From positions 21,268,582 to 21,332,581 of the forward strand of contig NC_019864.2 of assembly GCF_002234675.1 (NCBI RefSeq): a DNA stretch of 64,000 nucleotides, given 5' to 3'. Shown one piece after another: positions 1-14,920 of the stretch. Each line of letters opens with the position of its first letter. Positions within the stretch are counted from its first letter, which is position 1. Both the position numbers and the translations under genes were made by a program. The notes below the pieces were generated by a model, which saw only the letters and a program-made list of their open reading frames with translations, did not search any database and was not told the DNA's origin. Origin of the DNA: Oryzias latipes (taxonomy: Eukaryota; Chordata; Actinopteri; Beloniformes; Adrianichthyidae).

Positions 1-290
1 CTTCTCTCTCTGGCCACGGACCCTTCTGCCTCCCCTCTTTCTTCGACCAACAGTAGTCAAATTTCCACCGACACCCTGTAGGTTAACAGCATCGGTGGCG
101 GTCGTTGTTAACCCGGGCCTCGACCGATCCGGTATGTCAAAAGTGTTGTGGATGATTCGCATGGTTATTTTGGCAATTTTTACGCCGGATGCCCTTCCTG
201 ACGCAACCCTCTCTATTTATCCGGGCTTGGGACCGGCACAGAGGTAACTGGCTTGCAACCCCTGTGGCTAGATTTTCCATTCCACCTCAT
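1..290. repeat. Teleost interspersed repeat, truncated at window edge
   Basis: The block at about 185-240 reads GGATGCCCTTCCTGACGCAA, then a pyrimidine-rich spacer and a GGGCTTGGGACCGGCAC motif. This is a widely dispersed fish repeat. Related copies are at 17310-17440 and 49836-50045. I cannot assign its class with certainty. Confidence 0.5.
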
Positions 291-1706
291 CATGTCCTCA
301 AAAAAAAAATTTAATCTTTTTACATAGAGTCAAGGGATAAACTTGGTGTTCCCCTTTTTTTCATTCCTATCAGGGATAATTTGGAAATTTGTCACACAGC
401 AGATATGCCGTTTTGTCTTATTAGATAGCTTCTACCTCGACAGATGAACCACAATCTTGTGTGGCAAAATTTTAAATTGTTTCATAAATAATTTCAGACA
501 ACTTAAACATTTTATAAATGAGATATCTAACCACAGAAATAAACAAAACACAGTGTAGGCGTTGTTCGGTTTCTGTCTGCTTGTTTCTCTGTGGCTCCTG
601 CCAGTTCGGTTGTGCCGTCTTGCTCTTGGAGGAGAGCACAGCTATTCTAGTTTGTGTTGATTTTAAGGACTTTTGTGTTTGTTTTGTGATGAAATGTTTT
701 AGTTTGTTATTCTTTTGAGCTTCCCTGTTGACTTTTTGGATTACTGTTTCAAATTCCAACTACTCCATTGTGAATTAAAGCTTGTTTTAAACTATTTGTC
801 TGGGTCCTTGGTATTTTTCTTTTTCATATTTGCATTTTTTTGTAAAGTCGGTCTATTCCCCATTAGAATAAATATGATTTAAATTGCTTGTGTAAACAAG
901 CCACGTAAAGATTATCTGGTGACTGTTCATAAATGATTTTTCATTTAAAGTGTGCTTCAATCTGGAAGTCAAGGGGTTACCCTCCTAGTGTGAACTGTTG
1001 ACTTTGAAGAGAGGATGTAAAGAAAACAAAAAAGGAAGATGAAGCAAAAACAGTAAGAGCCATGTAAATTCAGTAGGAATTAAAAAAAAAATCCAGCACA
1101 CAAAAAATATCCAAAGAAGAGTGAATTTGAAGAAAAAGTAGAAACTTGTTGGTACTCATGAATATATGAAGGGCTATGAAATATAAAATACTAGCATGAG
1201 TTAGGTTTATTTCTTGATGCTTTTATTTTCATACAGCACCACCCTTACATGATCAGCTATTATCTGCATGCAATGTGCAAGAGAAGCAAACCAGAAGAAG
1301 GATTGCAATTTTTTGCAATTCCTGCTCAACTGAAGCAAGTTCATCAAATGATCCTTCTCTGCACCTCAACATACGCCCTCTGAGGATTTCAGAGACCTCA
1401 AAACACCATGTAGATGAGATTACAGAAATGATCTGATCTATCGAAAAATATTCTGCACATTAATGTTACACCTGTTAATTATGTTATCCGCCATTACAAT
1501 GATCACAAAAACATGTGGAAGATCTTATTTGGAGTTGACTTTGCTGATTTATGACTTAAGAGAATTCCAGGAGTAAGCGGCGTCCTGCGCATCCACTGTT
1601 GCAATAATGTGACATCAAGCTGTTTGTTACACAGCAGGGAATAATCAAGGACTAGAAAGCAACAACTCTGTTTACAAACCCCTGCTTAGAAAATAGATTC
1701 AGAACC

Positions 1707-2217
1707 TAAAGATCCACTCTAATAAAAAGGGATTTTGGTGTTTCTAACATGTTCTCGCAGCCTATTACTCATGATGGAAGACATATATGTAAAGAAAATA
1801 AAGCTTAACATTGCATTTCTGCATATTTCTTTATTTAAAACATTATGAATCAGGAGCAGGTAAATAATATCGTTGGAAAAGCTTGTAGCTGTGCTCGGCA
1901 AGCCACAGGCTCCCTGCTCCATTCTGATGCATCCACTTGCAGACTTGCTCAGAATTTTTGTTGCACCGGTAATGCTAGAGTTGTGAGAGGCTGGAAGCTA
2001 GTGGGAGAGAGTGTAAACAAAGGGATGATGGAAAGCTTTGACAGACCACACCAACAGTCACGCCCACAACTGCAAGGCTATGTTTTAATAAACTCCTGCC
2101 ACTCTTCAGAAAATGACACAGGTTTTTGATTTTAGCTAAAAACAGCATAACCATAATTAAAAGACCACTGGGAACATTTTAACAATCGATCAAAAGATGA
2201 TCGGAGTGGGACTTTAA
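1707..2217 (+). mobile_element. MITE family A (about 515 bp), copy 1
   Basis: This is a full-length copy of a non-autonomous element that occurs about seven times in the window. The ends form terminal inverted repeats: TAAAGATCCACTCT on the left and the complement of GATCGGAGTGGGACTTTAA on the right, consensus TTAAAGnCCCACTCCGAT. Shared internal landmarks are a CATGATGGAnGACATAT block, a TTTCTTTATTyAAA block and a GTGAATCAGGAGCAG block. The only open frame in it (94 codons from 1845) is not similar to a transposase. Confidence 0.7.
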
Positions 2218-3650
2218 GGCTAAGCCAGTTTAATCTTTGTAGGGCTCATGGACCTTATTGTTATAACAGGTAACACGGTCAAAGCAGAATTTAAAAGTTT
2301 TTTTATTTGATCTGTGCAAACCGTACTTTTGAATTCAGTGTGAAGGTTTTCAGGGAAGATGGATTTTCAACAGAACACTGTCTTTATAGTTATCTAATTT
2401 TCAACATATTTTCATGCGAAATAAGTTTGTCCTATTAAATCTGCAGCAGGTGAAAACAACTCATTTACAAAAAGAACTTGTTCAGTAATTAGGATTACAT
2501 TAGGATTTCTTTCGTGGTCTAAAATCCAAAACAGTCAGATAAAAGTTACAATATGTATTTGGCTCCTCTGGTGTCACAGTAACTCAGATTATTTAAAACG
2601 ATGTGAGGAGAGAGGAGCAAAGAGGAGTCTGTAGGTTTTTTTTCAGCTTTCAGAGGCTTCAGGACTTGGAGGAGTACAGCTTCTGTTTTTTGCATGCAGC
2701 CCTTTGTGCTTCCTTGCTTTCTTTGCTCTGTAAGTGTGTTTTTGACTGCAGTCATGTTAAGGCACCATCAAAATAAACATGATTTCGTTTAAAGTGCTGA
2801 ATAAATTTAGTTTGACTAAAAAATAGAGGAAACACCTATTTATAAACAGAACATTTGGCAAAGCTGGGTCAGGATGTAACAAAACTGCATCAAATCTATT
2901 AAGACAGATGTCATGTCTCACCTGAAGATACAAAACCTAACTAAGAAGAAGTTGATTTTTCCATGTTTCAGTCAATTCTTATTCCAGAATTTTTTTTTAT
3001 TCCAGGAAAACAAGGGATCATCTTTGTACACAGGGATGTATGTTTAAGGCAAAAAACCTTGGCATTGATCAGAGGCTTATCGGTTGGAGTGGTTGTCAGG
3101 GAAACACTCAAACCTAAATCGTAAGCTTTTGGTTTATAGACTCATTGAGACTTGATGACAGCTTCCAGGCATGACTTTATGAAATCTAGTTGTGGCTGTA
3201 TTGGATTTAATGCTTTGATAGTCATAACTCATTATTGCCTGATGCAACATACAGAGGTTCATGTGTGAAAGGGGAGCTTTTTTCATGTTCTAAAATGAAA
3301 AGATGATCAGGCAGCAAAGATGCCTCGTTTTATATGACCATCTTTTCTATTTTCCATCCCTTCATACTCAAATTTCTTTATTTCATATTACGTAGGAGGA
3401 AAACTAAACTATATCATCTTAAATCCGGAAAGTCCATCTTCGAGTCACAGGGTTGCCATGTTAAACAGTTTTTTAATCTCAAAATGGGAACTCAACAATT
3501 TTTCATATTCACCAAGAGGATACAATCAAGAATAAATTTCTGTCTGACGTGAGCATCCACCAGGACTGAGCCGCTTCCAGTGAACAGACGGCTACTGTCC
3601 TCTGCTGGAAGGAAACATCAACTACAGTGATGACAGAAAATGAAACCCTG

Positions 3651-3859
3651 TAACCCTTGTGCTATCCTAGGCACTTTAACATCGCGAGTTGGGTCATCTA
3701 GACCCCACAAGACAGTGCTCTGAACCTTTTTTCTTCAATGATTTGTGATATTCACTGGTGTCCATGGATTACATGAAATCCTCTTCACCTTTATCCACCT
3801 TTGTCATGGTAGGGAGAACACGTCAATGTAAGGGTGGGGTCATAGGATAGCACATTAAC
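3651..3859 (+). mobile_element. MITE family B (about 210 bp), copy 1
   Basis: This is a short element with inverted ends, starting AACCCTTGTGCTATCCTAG and ending GGATAGCACATTAA. It shares nearly its whole length with 37719-37927 and 40861-41074, including the GGTGTCCATGGAT block and two 'ccacctttatc' repeats. The flanks approximate TTAA (GTAA on the left, TTAA on the right), which suggests the piggyBac superfamily. Confidence 0.65.
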
Positions 3860-6800
3860 ACAAGCTCACACTTTCTCACAGGAATCTGCCTGCATGCTGC
3901 TGCAGTGAAAACAAGTAACCCAAGGGTGAAGTTTTAATTAATATTTTAAACAGAACAGTTATTAATGAATGCACCTTTTTATAAACTATCTCAGTTTATT
4001 AGGGGAGGGGTAGCTTTGTTTCTTATTTTTCATCCATATTTAAATTTTTCTTTGCATTGTTCCTGTGCTTTTTATGTTATGTCTATATATACTACATGTT
4101 ATGTTCATATAGGAGGACACATATAATGGGGAATAATTCCAGTAACATCAGCTATAATTAGACTAAGTGTTAATGAAATCCGTCAAGTGAGGAATATTGA
4201 AACTAGTGAAATAAGCTCTGGAAAAGTGGCTTTATCTTCGTGCTTTATGATGTCTTATGAATTATTTTTTATTTCATGAAAAATGTAGGATTTGGTTTCA
4301 GAGGAAAATCAATCCAACTTTACTTATAAATCGCTATAAAAGCTCACACAGGCCCAAAAGGTTGATGAGCAGAAATAATGGAAATAAAACATCCACGACC
4401 TATTCCTATTGTGGTAAAGATTTGAATTAATAAAACAATTAAGAACAGAACAATAATAAAAGAAAAACTGAAGGATGCTAAATTAAACATATTAAAGGTG
4501 GTTAAAATGTAAGGAAAACATGCATTTTTAAAAGAGATTCAAAAACAAAGAAAGAAAGGTCTGTTTAGTAAAAGCAGAAAGGGTCAACAGTTTTGGGGCT
4601 ACAGCAACAAAATGATGATCTCCTCAGAGCTTACGCTGGGTTTTTAGCACTCAGCTGATCAGCTGAGATCTGAAGGATGAGAAAAGAAAAGGAAATTATT
4701 CAAATATGCCTGTTAAAACAAAAGTGTCGCTGCTATTTCTACCCACCTAATAAGATGAATTTGACTACATCCCTAATTTAATTATTACTATGTCAATTTT
4801 AACCCCAAAATCGGTATTTATGGGGTATATATTTTGGATCAAGAGACAAGTATTCTAATTAGTTCATGAATGACAGATGGTGTCTTAAGAAAAATGGAAA
4901 GTCTAAAAAAGACAGCTTTTGTTGTGAACCCCCTACAAGAACCAGAATTGCAGCTGCAAAGCTTTTATAATCCTTTCATTCAGATCCAAACCTCATAGTA
5001 AAGCTAGCAGATTAACACTGCTGAAAAACCTGCACCAAGTCAATGAATTCAAGTCCCACAGTCCCCTCTGTGCAGGAAGGCCTGGTTAAATAAGATGTCA
5101 TCTGTGGAAAATGATCGGGAAGCTACTGCAGAAGCCTTTGGTGCAATTTGTTTCACGCTGAGGCGCAGAAAAAAAAGCATGTCATTTCGAGAGCAGATCT
5201 TGCGTCTTCTACTGTGAGTAAAAACAAGACTTACTCCAGAGGAATGCAGCATCTGTGATGACCACAGCTCCCCTCACCTCTAGATGTTTGAGGTAATGAC
5301 TGTGTTTCTCAGCTCCAGCAACATCTCTGAGACCTCTGACCGGAATACTGACCGAGGCTGGAAAAAGATGAGGGAAGGAGGCCTGGAGCTTCAGTATATG
5401 AATCAAATCTGACACTGTGATCTTTAACGAAGCATTTCTCCTTGAGTTTTTAAATTCAACAGATAGATTTGTAATAATTATTCATTCAAATTAGCTGTGC
5501 TGAACTTGTTGAAGGTTAGGTAATTGATGGATTTAAGAAATCAGAAGAAAATATCACAACAAAGAAGGACATGAGAAGAAAAGAAAATAGTCTTTTTAGG
5601 AACAAAATAGCATCTAGTTATTATTAGTCTTAAAATAGTAAACTTTTAGCAGTCCTAAAGGTTTACATCCTTATTTTTCTTAAAAATATTTAATTTTTGT
5701 GAAAAATTGTACACACCTAATGATTTCAATGCTGCAAACAATTTGATCATTGCAAAGATTTAAAACCTTTTGTAGTCATTGAAGTTATTTAACTAGGTTT
5801 TAAGTTGCTGTAACTTGTCTTTTCCCTTCACCTATTCAAGCTTTTCCTAAAATCAGAACAGTCAAGACTTTTTTGTCTCATTAAGAGTGAGAATCTATAG
5901 AAACAGAAAATTACTATTAAATTGAGTCAAAAGCCATTCGCTTCATACTTTGACTATAGAAAAACTTTATTAAGACTAAAAAAAATTCAAAAAACCTTAA
6001 GAATGTTACCTTAAAGTTCAATAAATGTCGACAAACTAAACAAAAATTTAGAATTATGTTCTAATAACAGATGCTAGATCTCAGGAGGATTTATTAAGGT
6101 GGACCAACTATAGTTCTAAGATTGCATTTTGTTGATATTTTGTTCTAATATGAGTCATTTCTACTTGTTTTTATCACAAATAAAAATAAACTACAATTAA
6201 GTTAAAAAAAAAACTAAAAAATGCAAAATAATTGTTAGAACCATCAAAAAAACTTATTGGGGTTTATAACGTTCAATTTTGGGTAATTCTAACAGTTAGC
6301 ATTTAGCTTTTTCTCTTTTTGAATGCTTGTGTGGAAGTCCTTGTGTTGGTTTTTGATATCTTATTACAAAATGTATTGTTAAGTAGAAATGACTTGCAGC
6401 ATGGACAGATCATTTTACTACTTCTAATGATTTTCTTCTGTGGCTTAGTGTTCTTTTCCTATTTTGGGCCACCTCTTTTTGCAGTGAAGAACGTACAGAA
6501 CCACTGTTAGCATAACAACATGACTGTTGGGATTTCCAGCACCTGGTTGTCATTTAGTGCCCTTTACATTTGAGAGTCCACCTCACTTACTGCCTTTAAG
6601 CTTTAGATTTTTTTCCTTTAAGAAAATAAATAACATCAGACTTGTGCGGTAAACATTTAGGGGCTCAGTTTTTCTCATTTATCACATGACTGTAACACAA
6701 TAAAATAAAGTCAGTAACAACACTCCAGCTGAAGCATTTTTGCATCCTTGACTTCTCTCAATTGTGCTGAAAATCAGCTCGTCTAAAGGGAGGAATAAAA

Positions 6801-7353
6801 GTTAAATGTCAGTGAAGGTTTTAATCCTGCTCAGTGAGGCAGCTGAGAACACGAGAGGCCACAGCGCTTTTGTATGAATTTCACACATGCCCTGGACCAT
6901 GAAGCGGTTAAATAAATTAAACTAATCTATTTAGTCCTTTTGTTACTCAAATATAGCAAATGTAAACAGTTTTAGGAGGATCAGGCAGCGCAGAAATATT
7001 CACTGTGGAGATGAACTGATCCAGAAAGTGGCATCAGTTTAGAAAATAATTCTTCCAAGGAGAAAAAGTTACAATTGAAATTGTAACGTTTGGTCAAAAG
7101 ATTAAAATTGATTATTTTAAATAAAAAAAGAATTGAGACCAGGAAGAAGAATCACTTTTTTGCACATTCTGAAACAATTTTCTCAAGTTCTGTCCACATA
7201 TTTTCTGATAATTCAGCTCTGCAATGTTGAAATGAAAAACTGCTGTGGTCTCCAATCTCAACGGAAAAACACAGACAGGAACATGCAATTTTGTGAAACT
7301 ATTAAAATTATTCCTTTGATTTTCAAATAATTTATAAAATCTTTGTGGGACTT

Positions 7354-7889
7354 TTTTGAAGTCCCACTTCTATCATCTTTTGATGAAAGCGCTTCCAATA
7401 GTCTTTCAATTATGACTATGCTGTTTTTAGCCCAAATCAAAACCTGTGTTATTTTCCAGGACATTGTTTCTGCAGAGCGGTGGTGGTTTATTAGAAATTC
7501 ACCTCTGAGTTGTGAATTGGGCTGTTGTCATGGAGTCAGATTATCCCCTTCCCATCATCCATCTGTTTACGTGCTCTGTCGCTAGCTTGCAACCTCTGAC
7601 ACCCCTTACCTAACATTATCGGTGCAAAAAAAGATGTACATGGATCTAGAAATCTTTAAATTGGATGTATCAGAATGAAGCAGAGCAGGCAGCTTGTGGC
7701 TTGCTGTAGCGGCTTCTACGTCTCATTTTCAAGCTTTTTCAAACGGCATTGTCTTACCTGCTCCTGGTTAACAATGATTTGAAAAAAGAAATACTTAGAA
7801 ATGTCGTTATGAGTTTAATTTTCTTTAAACATGTCCTCCATCATGAGAAAAACAAACCAAAAACACCATTTTCATCAGAGCGGGTCTTC
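7354..7889 (-). mobile_element. MITE family A, copy 2
   Basis: Reading the minus strand, the element starts AAGACCCGCTCTGATGAAAA near 7889 and ends in the complement of GAAGTCCCACTTCTATCATC near 7354. Internal blocks (TCATGATGGAGGACATG, the AATCAGGAGCAGG-like block) are in the family order. It is diverged but near full length. Confidence 0.6.
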
Positions 7890-10800
7890 TCAGAGCTGGA
7901 ACAGGTTCTAGATCCCTCCCCCCAACTCACAACTAAATTACCACTAATGATGACAACTACAAAAATGCAGTTGATCACATGGACTGCACCCTCCATCAAC
8001 AATGCTTTGTTGAGTCAAAACTTTGGATTGAGTCAGCTCGTGTTAATAAATCACAATCATGCATGCCTCACAGTCCCTTAAATAAATGCGTCCACTTAAA
8101 AAATGGCTCACGTCAGCCTGATCCTCTTCTGACCGTGAAACACTGATGTTTAAGCAAAAACGATTTGACAAAACCTCGTTTCAGCCCAAGAAACACCATG
8201 TCTATCTCCATAGCACAAACACATGCTGCAGCACAGTCCCAGATTGTCCAGCACAGCCCGTCCATGGTGAGGAGAATAACATTGACCTAATTCGCTTAAC
8301 TGGACCAGTTAGATATTTGCTCATTGGCTGGCTGAGCTGGAGTTTGATCCTCTGAGCTGAGCTCCAGCAGCTTCTAGCCTCAATAAAATCCTCCTTCGCC
8401 ACTGTCAGGACTCATCTCTTGGTGAGTTATTAATACCAACAGAGCAGACAGGATGTTATGCACTGATTCTTCAAGCCTTTCATCAACAAAGTGGCAAGAA
8501 AGAAGAGGGTTGCCTTCTCTCCCTCCGCTCCATCTGTCCCTCCATACTGTCGCCACATTAAGAAGACTGGCAGGACTTGGACAGCAGAGCTCAAAAACTT
8601 GTCAACATCAAACTCTTTCTTGTGAAAGGCCATATTTTGCAGACGTCAGATGTTAACTGAACGTCTAGTCCTACTTTTAGTCACTCTTTGGAGGCAGGTG
8701 GAGGCAATGACTCATTTCTAAGATTTTGTCGAAAAAGGCGTTTGGGTTTATATTCCCATTGATCGATAATGGTATTGCTAAATTGAGTGAGAAAAACTGT
8801 GGGACCCCCTGTCACCCTGTGCACCTTCACCTGTAACCTTTTATGGACTTCACAGCACAATCAGTGGTTTACTGACACAAAACTAAGTTCAAAAAACCCC
8901 CATATATTTACACAAAGTTGGGATGTAAAAGATATTAGATACGTATCAAAAATGTGTTTAAAAAATGACTATGTTGGTAGAAAAGGTTTAAAATCCATCA
9001 AAAAGTAAATAATCGGTTCAAGCTGCTATTTTGTCGTCCTGTTGTGGTTTTTACTCTTTGGTTTTTATGTACATGTAATACAAATTAAAAGTCGTCCAAT
9101 CAAAAGCTTGCTTCTACCAAGTCGGGTCAATTACAATTGGCTGAAGGTAAACCACATCAGGGGGTGTGTGTTGTGTGCACTAAACATATAATAGCCCTTT
9201 TTTTGCACGGCACTGCATACAATGCACACTTTTTTTAAACACAAAGAAGAAAACAGTCTAAAAGACGCCAAATTTGTTACTTAAAAAGAGCCATAAAAAA
9301 ATAAAATAAAGAGTTTCTCTGTTAAAAGGCATGCATTATTACTCTAGTTTTAAATACCAAATGAATAATGTATATCTAAATTGTATGCATTTAGGTAAAA
9401 TAATCAGACTGTATTGTATCGCCACAAAGTTGATTGAATCTTTTATGCATCGATTTTGTGGACCAAAAATCGATACGTGTGTCGAATCGTGTGAGAGGAA
9501 AAGATACACAACTCTAACACAAAGTAATACCAAAACAAACTTGAACTAAAATCCAAACCAAAATCAATATCGATTCCTATGTTAAATACTCGCGTTTTTT
9601 TTAACTACATGAGCTTTTTAAATGTACTGCAGCTTTACATTGGCACGGCCATCATTTGCTAGACAACTCCTCCAAACATTGATTATTCAGCCTAAAATTA
9701 ACAACTGTAACTCTGCATAAAGCCAAAGCTGTGTTGATTCAGTATTTGGTTTCACAAGTTCGCAAACATACATCTTTTATGAGGTTTTTTATAAATTAAA
9801 AGTATTTACATGTAAAAAGGTCATGCCATGTAAAGTAATCACCAAGCAAGACTAATTTATATTAGGCAAGATGTTAAAAATATAATGAGGAGAAATTAAT
9901 AAATGAATTGTCTCCAAGGGTCTGAACAAGCTCAACAAGCTCAAATGCTGATATGAATTATATGAAACATTAAAATGCAATTATTAAATTTCATTTTCTA
10001 ACGGCAAGGTTTTTCAAAGGTTTTTGAGTGGTTTTGTGAAACATTGAAATGGAACATAATGCATCAGAAATGCTTTTATAAAGAACTTCTTGTTGGCCGG
10101 AATTACATTCATAAAAAAACAGAGAAAAAATGTACAGCCAATCAGATATGTGAACTCTCAGAGGTCTTCATACCAAGGCCATCACTTACAAAATAAACTG
10201 CAGCATTTGACTTTGCAATCACGGCAGGTACCCAAGGACAGCCGGACATGACAAAACAAATCAGCTTTGACTTTATTCCGATGTCCGTGCAGATTTTTCA
10301 GCAGTGAAGCATGCACACCAAAAAATGGTTTCTCTTTTTCCCCCCTTGGCTTTCATGTGCCTAGCATTGTTTACCCTCATAAAAACTAACTCAGTGCAAG
10401 TGCTTAAAAAAGCATTTACGATGACAATGTGTTAAAGTTTGGTAAAGGTGCCTATACAACGCAAAAGCTGAATCTTAAGAAAAGTAAAAACCTTATTGTT
10501 TCAAGAAAATATTTCTTATTTTCTGTCTTGCGAGAAAAATAATTTTACACCATTGGCATATTATTTGCCTTATTAACGCGTTTCTTTTCTTTTAAGAATT
10601 TTTTACTTAGTCCTTGTGGGCCTGTTTTTGCAGTGTAGAAGTTTTTGATCAATAAAAACACCATCTTAAATCATAAATCCTTAAAATGTGCTTAAAAAAA
10701 CTATTTTTAAGCACTAGATTACATACAGCAAAAAGTAGTACTAAAGTTGAGGCAGTATACCTGATGTTTACTTTTTATATACTGCTTAAATGTTGTAAAC

Positions 10801-13401
10801 TTAAAATGTTCCAATTAAAGATATATTCACACAGCTCTAGTTAGCGTACATTCAAACAACCACTTTCAATCATGAGTCAACGTAAATACACATTTTATGA
10901 CACTAAGTCAGTCATTGAATAGAATAGAGCTGTGAAAGAAAAAGCCTGGAGTAAGATTTGCTCCGTTTTGAAATTTCGCACCAAGCCTTTTCCAGCTGTC
11001 GGTGGAAGACACATGTGCCAGGAAACAGTAGAAAAGAAAAAAAAAGAAGAAACCCCTTCCTGCCAATCCAGTGTAAACACAGCAATAAAGTTCGGTGTCA
11101 GTTATATTTCTCGTCGCTGATTTGACGTTTCTCTGATATGACAGGTTTTAGAACCGCAAACGCAAAAATTAAAAAGAGCAACTCAAAAAGACGAATTCAG
11201 AATAGGGAAAATACAAATCGGCACCAAAGAAATATGATTACACCTTGGGTTGTGTCTTCTTGATGGTTCTCAATTTATGCATTTTGATTCGTGGATTTGG
11301 GGTTTTGATGCGCGGTTTTACATTTTTGATGCGCAATACATTAGGCGCTGAATTGACACCATAATTGAGAACCTGTGTCACGTGCCCGGTATGAACATAG
11401 CATCAGTCTGAAGAAGTATTCAATTAGTAAAATATGTGTTGCTACACTTATACTCAAGTACACTTGATAAAATACATTTTTGCTAAGGGTACTTATAAAC
11501 TAAAGAATTTAGGCAGATCTTAAATGGAAATGACACAAACATGAAAAAATGTATCAATATTTGTACTTAATATCACGTGGAATCAGTGTATGTGAAAAAA
11601 ATGGGGCTAAAATACGTTTATGTTTCTTTTAGTTGTAAGACATGTCATCTCCAGGAGAAAAATTAAACCTAAGAGACATGAAAACCAAGAATCAAACAAA
11701 ACAATCAAGCAGAGCAAAAAAGCAGAGAGGTCACTTATTAAAAGCAAGCTTTGTGGCGTGCCCCATGCATGATGTGGGCGAAAACTGCTCAGCAGCGTGA
11801 CAAACTATGACTCTGCTCCACTTAAGATGTTAAAGGGCACGTTAACATTTTCAGTTCATGCTGCTTTGCTTGAGAAAGCATCCCGCCTTGCTCTCGTTAT
11901 CCAGCGCAGATGAAACAGCCCGAGGTCTTTCACCTCTACTCCTTCTTTCCTGTGAGGTTTAAAAAAGGATACATTTAAAAAATTACAGATCAGGCAGGCG
12001 TAGGCAGCCTGTATGTTTAATGTTTTCAAGTGGCATTTTTGGTGCTGCATGAACCCCTAGGTGGTATTGATGCCTTTTTTTTCACTGTTAGATCATTTGC
12101 AGCATTATTTGACGCAAGTTGTTTCCTGAGGGAATTAAAAGAAGAAATTAAAGCACTCCGCGTCAGATGGTTCAGGCTTTCACGGCGTGCAATGGCCAAC
12201 AAAGTGTGGATTATGCCTTACTTAACGCACGCCAGGCTTTCTCGAAGTCTGTTAATTTCTGATAATGCACACTTCGTAGGCCATTATCCCGCTTATACCA
12301 TGGTTACTTACAAAAGAAATAAACATTCAATCAGTTTTTAATACTTTATTCTTGTTATTTTTTTGGTTTAGATCACAAAAAACTGACTATTTGTTACGTG
12401 GTGTGATGCGTTGTCATGGTCACATAAACACACCCCAACGTCGACTGCAGCAGCACAGGAAAGCGATATATATGCTGATTGTCACGATAGATCAAATAAA
12501 AAATCAGTTCAGAGAGCACGTTCACCTCTTATTGCTTGTTTTTGTCCAGATGATGAGGCTGAACTTTGTTTCAAAGAAGCCAGCACAGTGATATAGAACA
12601 TTTAAGCTATGTGACCGGAACTTCTTTAGTTTTAGGCATGCGTTATCACTGTGGATTATAACTTTTAAGCCAAACCCAGCAGCCAGTCAGAATTGAGTAT
12701 TGACCCAGACCACGGTATAATTAAGAATATATTACACTGAATATGTAGAAATTATTTTTTTCCTGACTTTAACTTCAAAAAGAAATTTCTAACCGGACCT
12801 CTTTAGGTTTTAGTTGAAGACCCCTGTTTTATTACTTTTAGGGGTTTTGCTTTTTTCACTTATTTACAGAAACAGAAACTCTGTTAATCGATTCATTTAT
12901 TTTAGGAATGGAAACCCCTACAGTTTATGTTGACCATATCACCAAGTGTCTCCTTTTACACCGTCACCATGCTTCTCTCTTCAAACTCCATCTCTCCCTT
13001 TCACTTTGTGTATGCGGGCACACACACATACACACACACACAGATAAGCACACAATGTTCACACTTCTCTGCTCTCCTTACTGTTCTAACACCTCTCTAT
13101 GGTGATGATCTTCGTTGCACTTCTATAAATCTGCTTCGCTTGGCCGACGAGCCGTTTGCACTCCACTCGCGCTTTGGGCAGATGAGATGAACGTGGAGAC
13201 TAACACATGCCCTCTCACTGACAGACAAAAGCTCAATATCAACACCAGTGTTTCAAACATTTTTTTTTAAGCAGTACAAATATAATTTGAGGATTAACTC
13301 TTGGGTTGAAAGAGGAGGAAAATGTATGTTTGCTTTTCAGTTTTTACTCAAAAAGTGTTTGGGTTGCAATGGACCTTGTCCAAGTGTACCCTAACACTAA
13401 A

Positions 13402-13450
13402 GTAGATGGATAGGCTCCAGCATCCCCCCTGAGCCTGTGCAGGATGGATC
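13402..13450 (+). repeat. LINE 3'-end fragment
   Basis: This short piece carries the 'ATAGGCTCCAGCATCCCCC' motif typical of the 3' end of fish L2-type LINEs, followed by GGATGGATCGATG. Compare the longer copies at 23471-23578 and 27863-27968. Confidence 0.5.
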
Positions 13451-14394
13451 GATGAACATTCAAAACCCTTCCTCCAAAGAATAAAGTGAGGATTAAGGTT
13501 GTGACTATTAAAGAACACACTTGTTTTTGTTTTGTTTTGTTGTGTTGAGAGTTGTTACAGCCATGAGTTGAAGTCTATTTGGAGAACAGCCATTTACGAG
13601 TCAGAGAACCGAAGCCTTTGAAGCAGGGCGATACACACAATCACACACAGCATGGGGATAAATAACAGCCCTCCTGAGATGCACACTCCAACTCTCTTTT
13701 CTGGCAGGGCTCCTCTTACATTCAAATAATCCTTGGCAAAAAAATAAACAAAGTTAGCCTAACTGATGCTCTAACTCATTTAAAAGCTGGCTATGCAGCT
13801 CAGGATACGCATGTGTGGCTGCTGGTGGAAGGTGACCTAATACACTGTAAACAACTCTCACCTGCGTGTGGTGAAGAAGCCAGCTTGCCAACACACGACC
13901 TTTGAAAACAATGCTGTCAGTGTTAGGAGTGAGGATGCAGAAGCACCAAAGATAAACAAATTTGATCCAGAAAATAAGGTGCTCGGGATCTGTGTATTTC
14001 CAAAGGAGCCCTGTCTGTTTGAATACCTGCTGAGGAAAAAGCATGGGGTTGATTCCAAAGCCAATTGATGAGAGCAGATAAACCCAGGAAGCTGAAACCT
14101 CGTTCTGAAAGTCTGCCGTCTCTACAACCCGTTTCTATAAGACTGAAAAGAGCTTGTGTGCATGAGCAAGAAAAAACTGATATTTCTAAGTGGTTAAACA
14201 CGCTTTTTTTTTTTTTTGCCTCAATGCTTTGTTTTACAAAAAAAAATCCTGCTACATGAATACAGCTGTAATATGACAAGTTTTCTATCCTTAAAGCTAA
14301 AGCTATTCTCATTAGCCCCACCATTAGCTTATGAGCAATAATAAGTGTCCCACCAGAAACAGCATAGAAGAAAAAGAGGCATAATCAAGGGGCA

Positions 14395-14680
14395 ACTCTT
14401 AGTTTTTCTGTCTCATGTCTTGTCATTCTTATCTTTTGTCCTGAGTTGTGCACTTCTGGTCTATGTCTGTCACCTGTGTTGTCTCGTGTTCCACTTCCTG
14501 TTTTATTTTGAAACACTAACTCTACTCTCGTTTCAGGCCTTATTCCTTCCTGCCCTTGTCTGTTCCTTACAGGTGTGACTGTCCCTGATTGTTTCCAACT
14601 GTGCTTCCCTTCCTCATGTCTTAAATAGTCTGAGTCTCCCTTTGTCCTGTGCCAGTTTATTTGGTTATATCAAGAGCCAT
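14395..14680. repeat. Pyrimidine-rich interspersed repeat, class uncertain
   Basis: The C/T-rich plus strand (CACTTCCTGTTTTATTTTGA, TCTTAAATAGTCTGAGTC) is of a type common at the ends of fish retroelements. It is loosely related in reverse complement to the repeat at 60890-61360. The open frame from 14345 is low-complexity and not believed to be a gene. Confidence 0.35.
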
Positions 14681-14867
14681 AGCTAAAGCTTTTTCAGAAA
14701 TTAAATCCTCTTCAAACTCTGCATCTGAGTCCAACCCTGTGTTCTGTCTTGACATTCTATATGAGACCAAGTTAAAAACAAAAGCAAGTGAAGCCAAGTC
14801 AGTTCACCAGATGGTGCAAGTATGTCATTCTCCATTCATCAAAAATGTAATTTTCAGCAAAATTTTG

Positions 14868-14881
14868 TATATATATATCTA

Positions 14882-14920
<39 letters not shown>

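Noticed and set aside
12030..12341. 103-codon plus-strand open frame in magi2 intron
   Set aside because: No domain, start context or splice signals; it overlaps other chance frames.
13018..13040. Possible CRISPR-like or regulatory CA repeat
   Set aside because: Simple microsatellite. No array of spaced direct repeats exists in the window.
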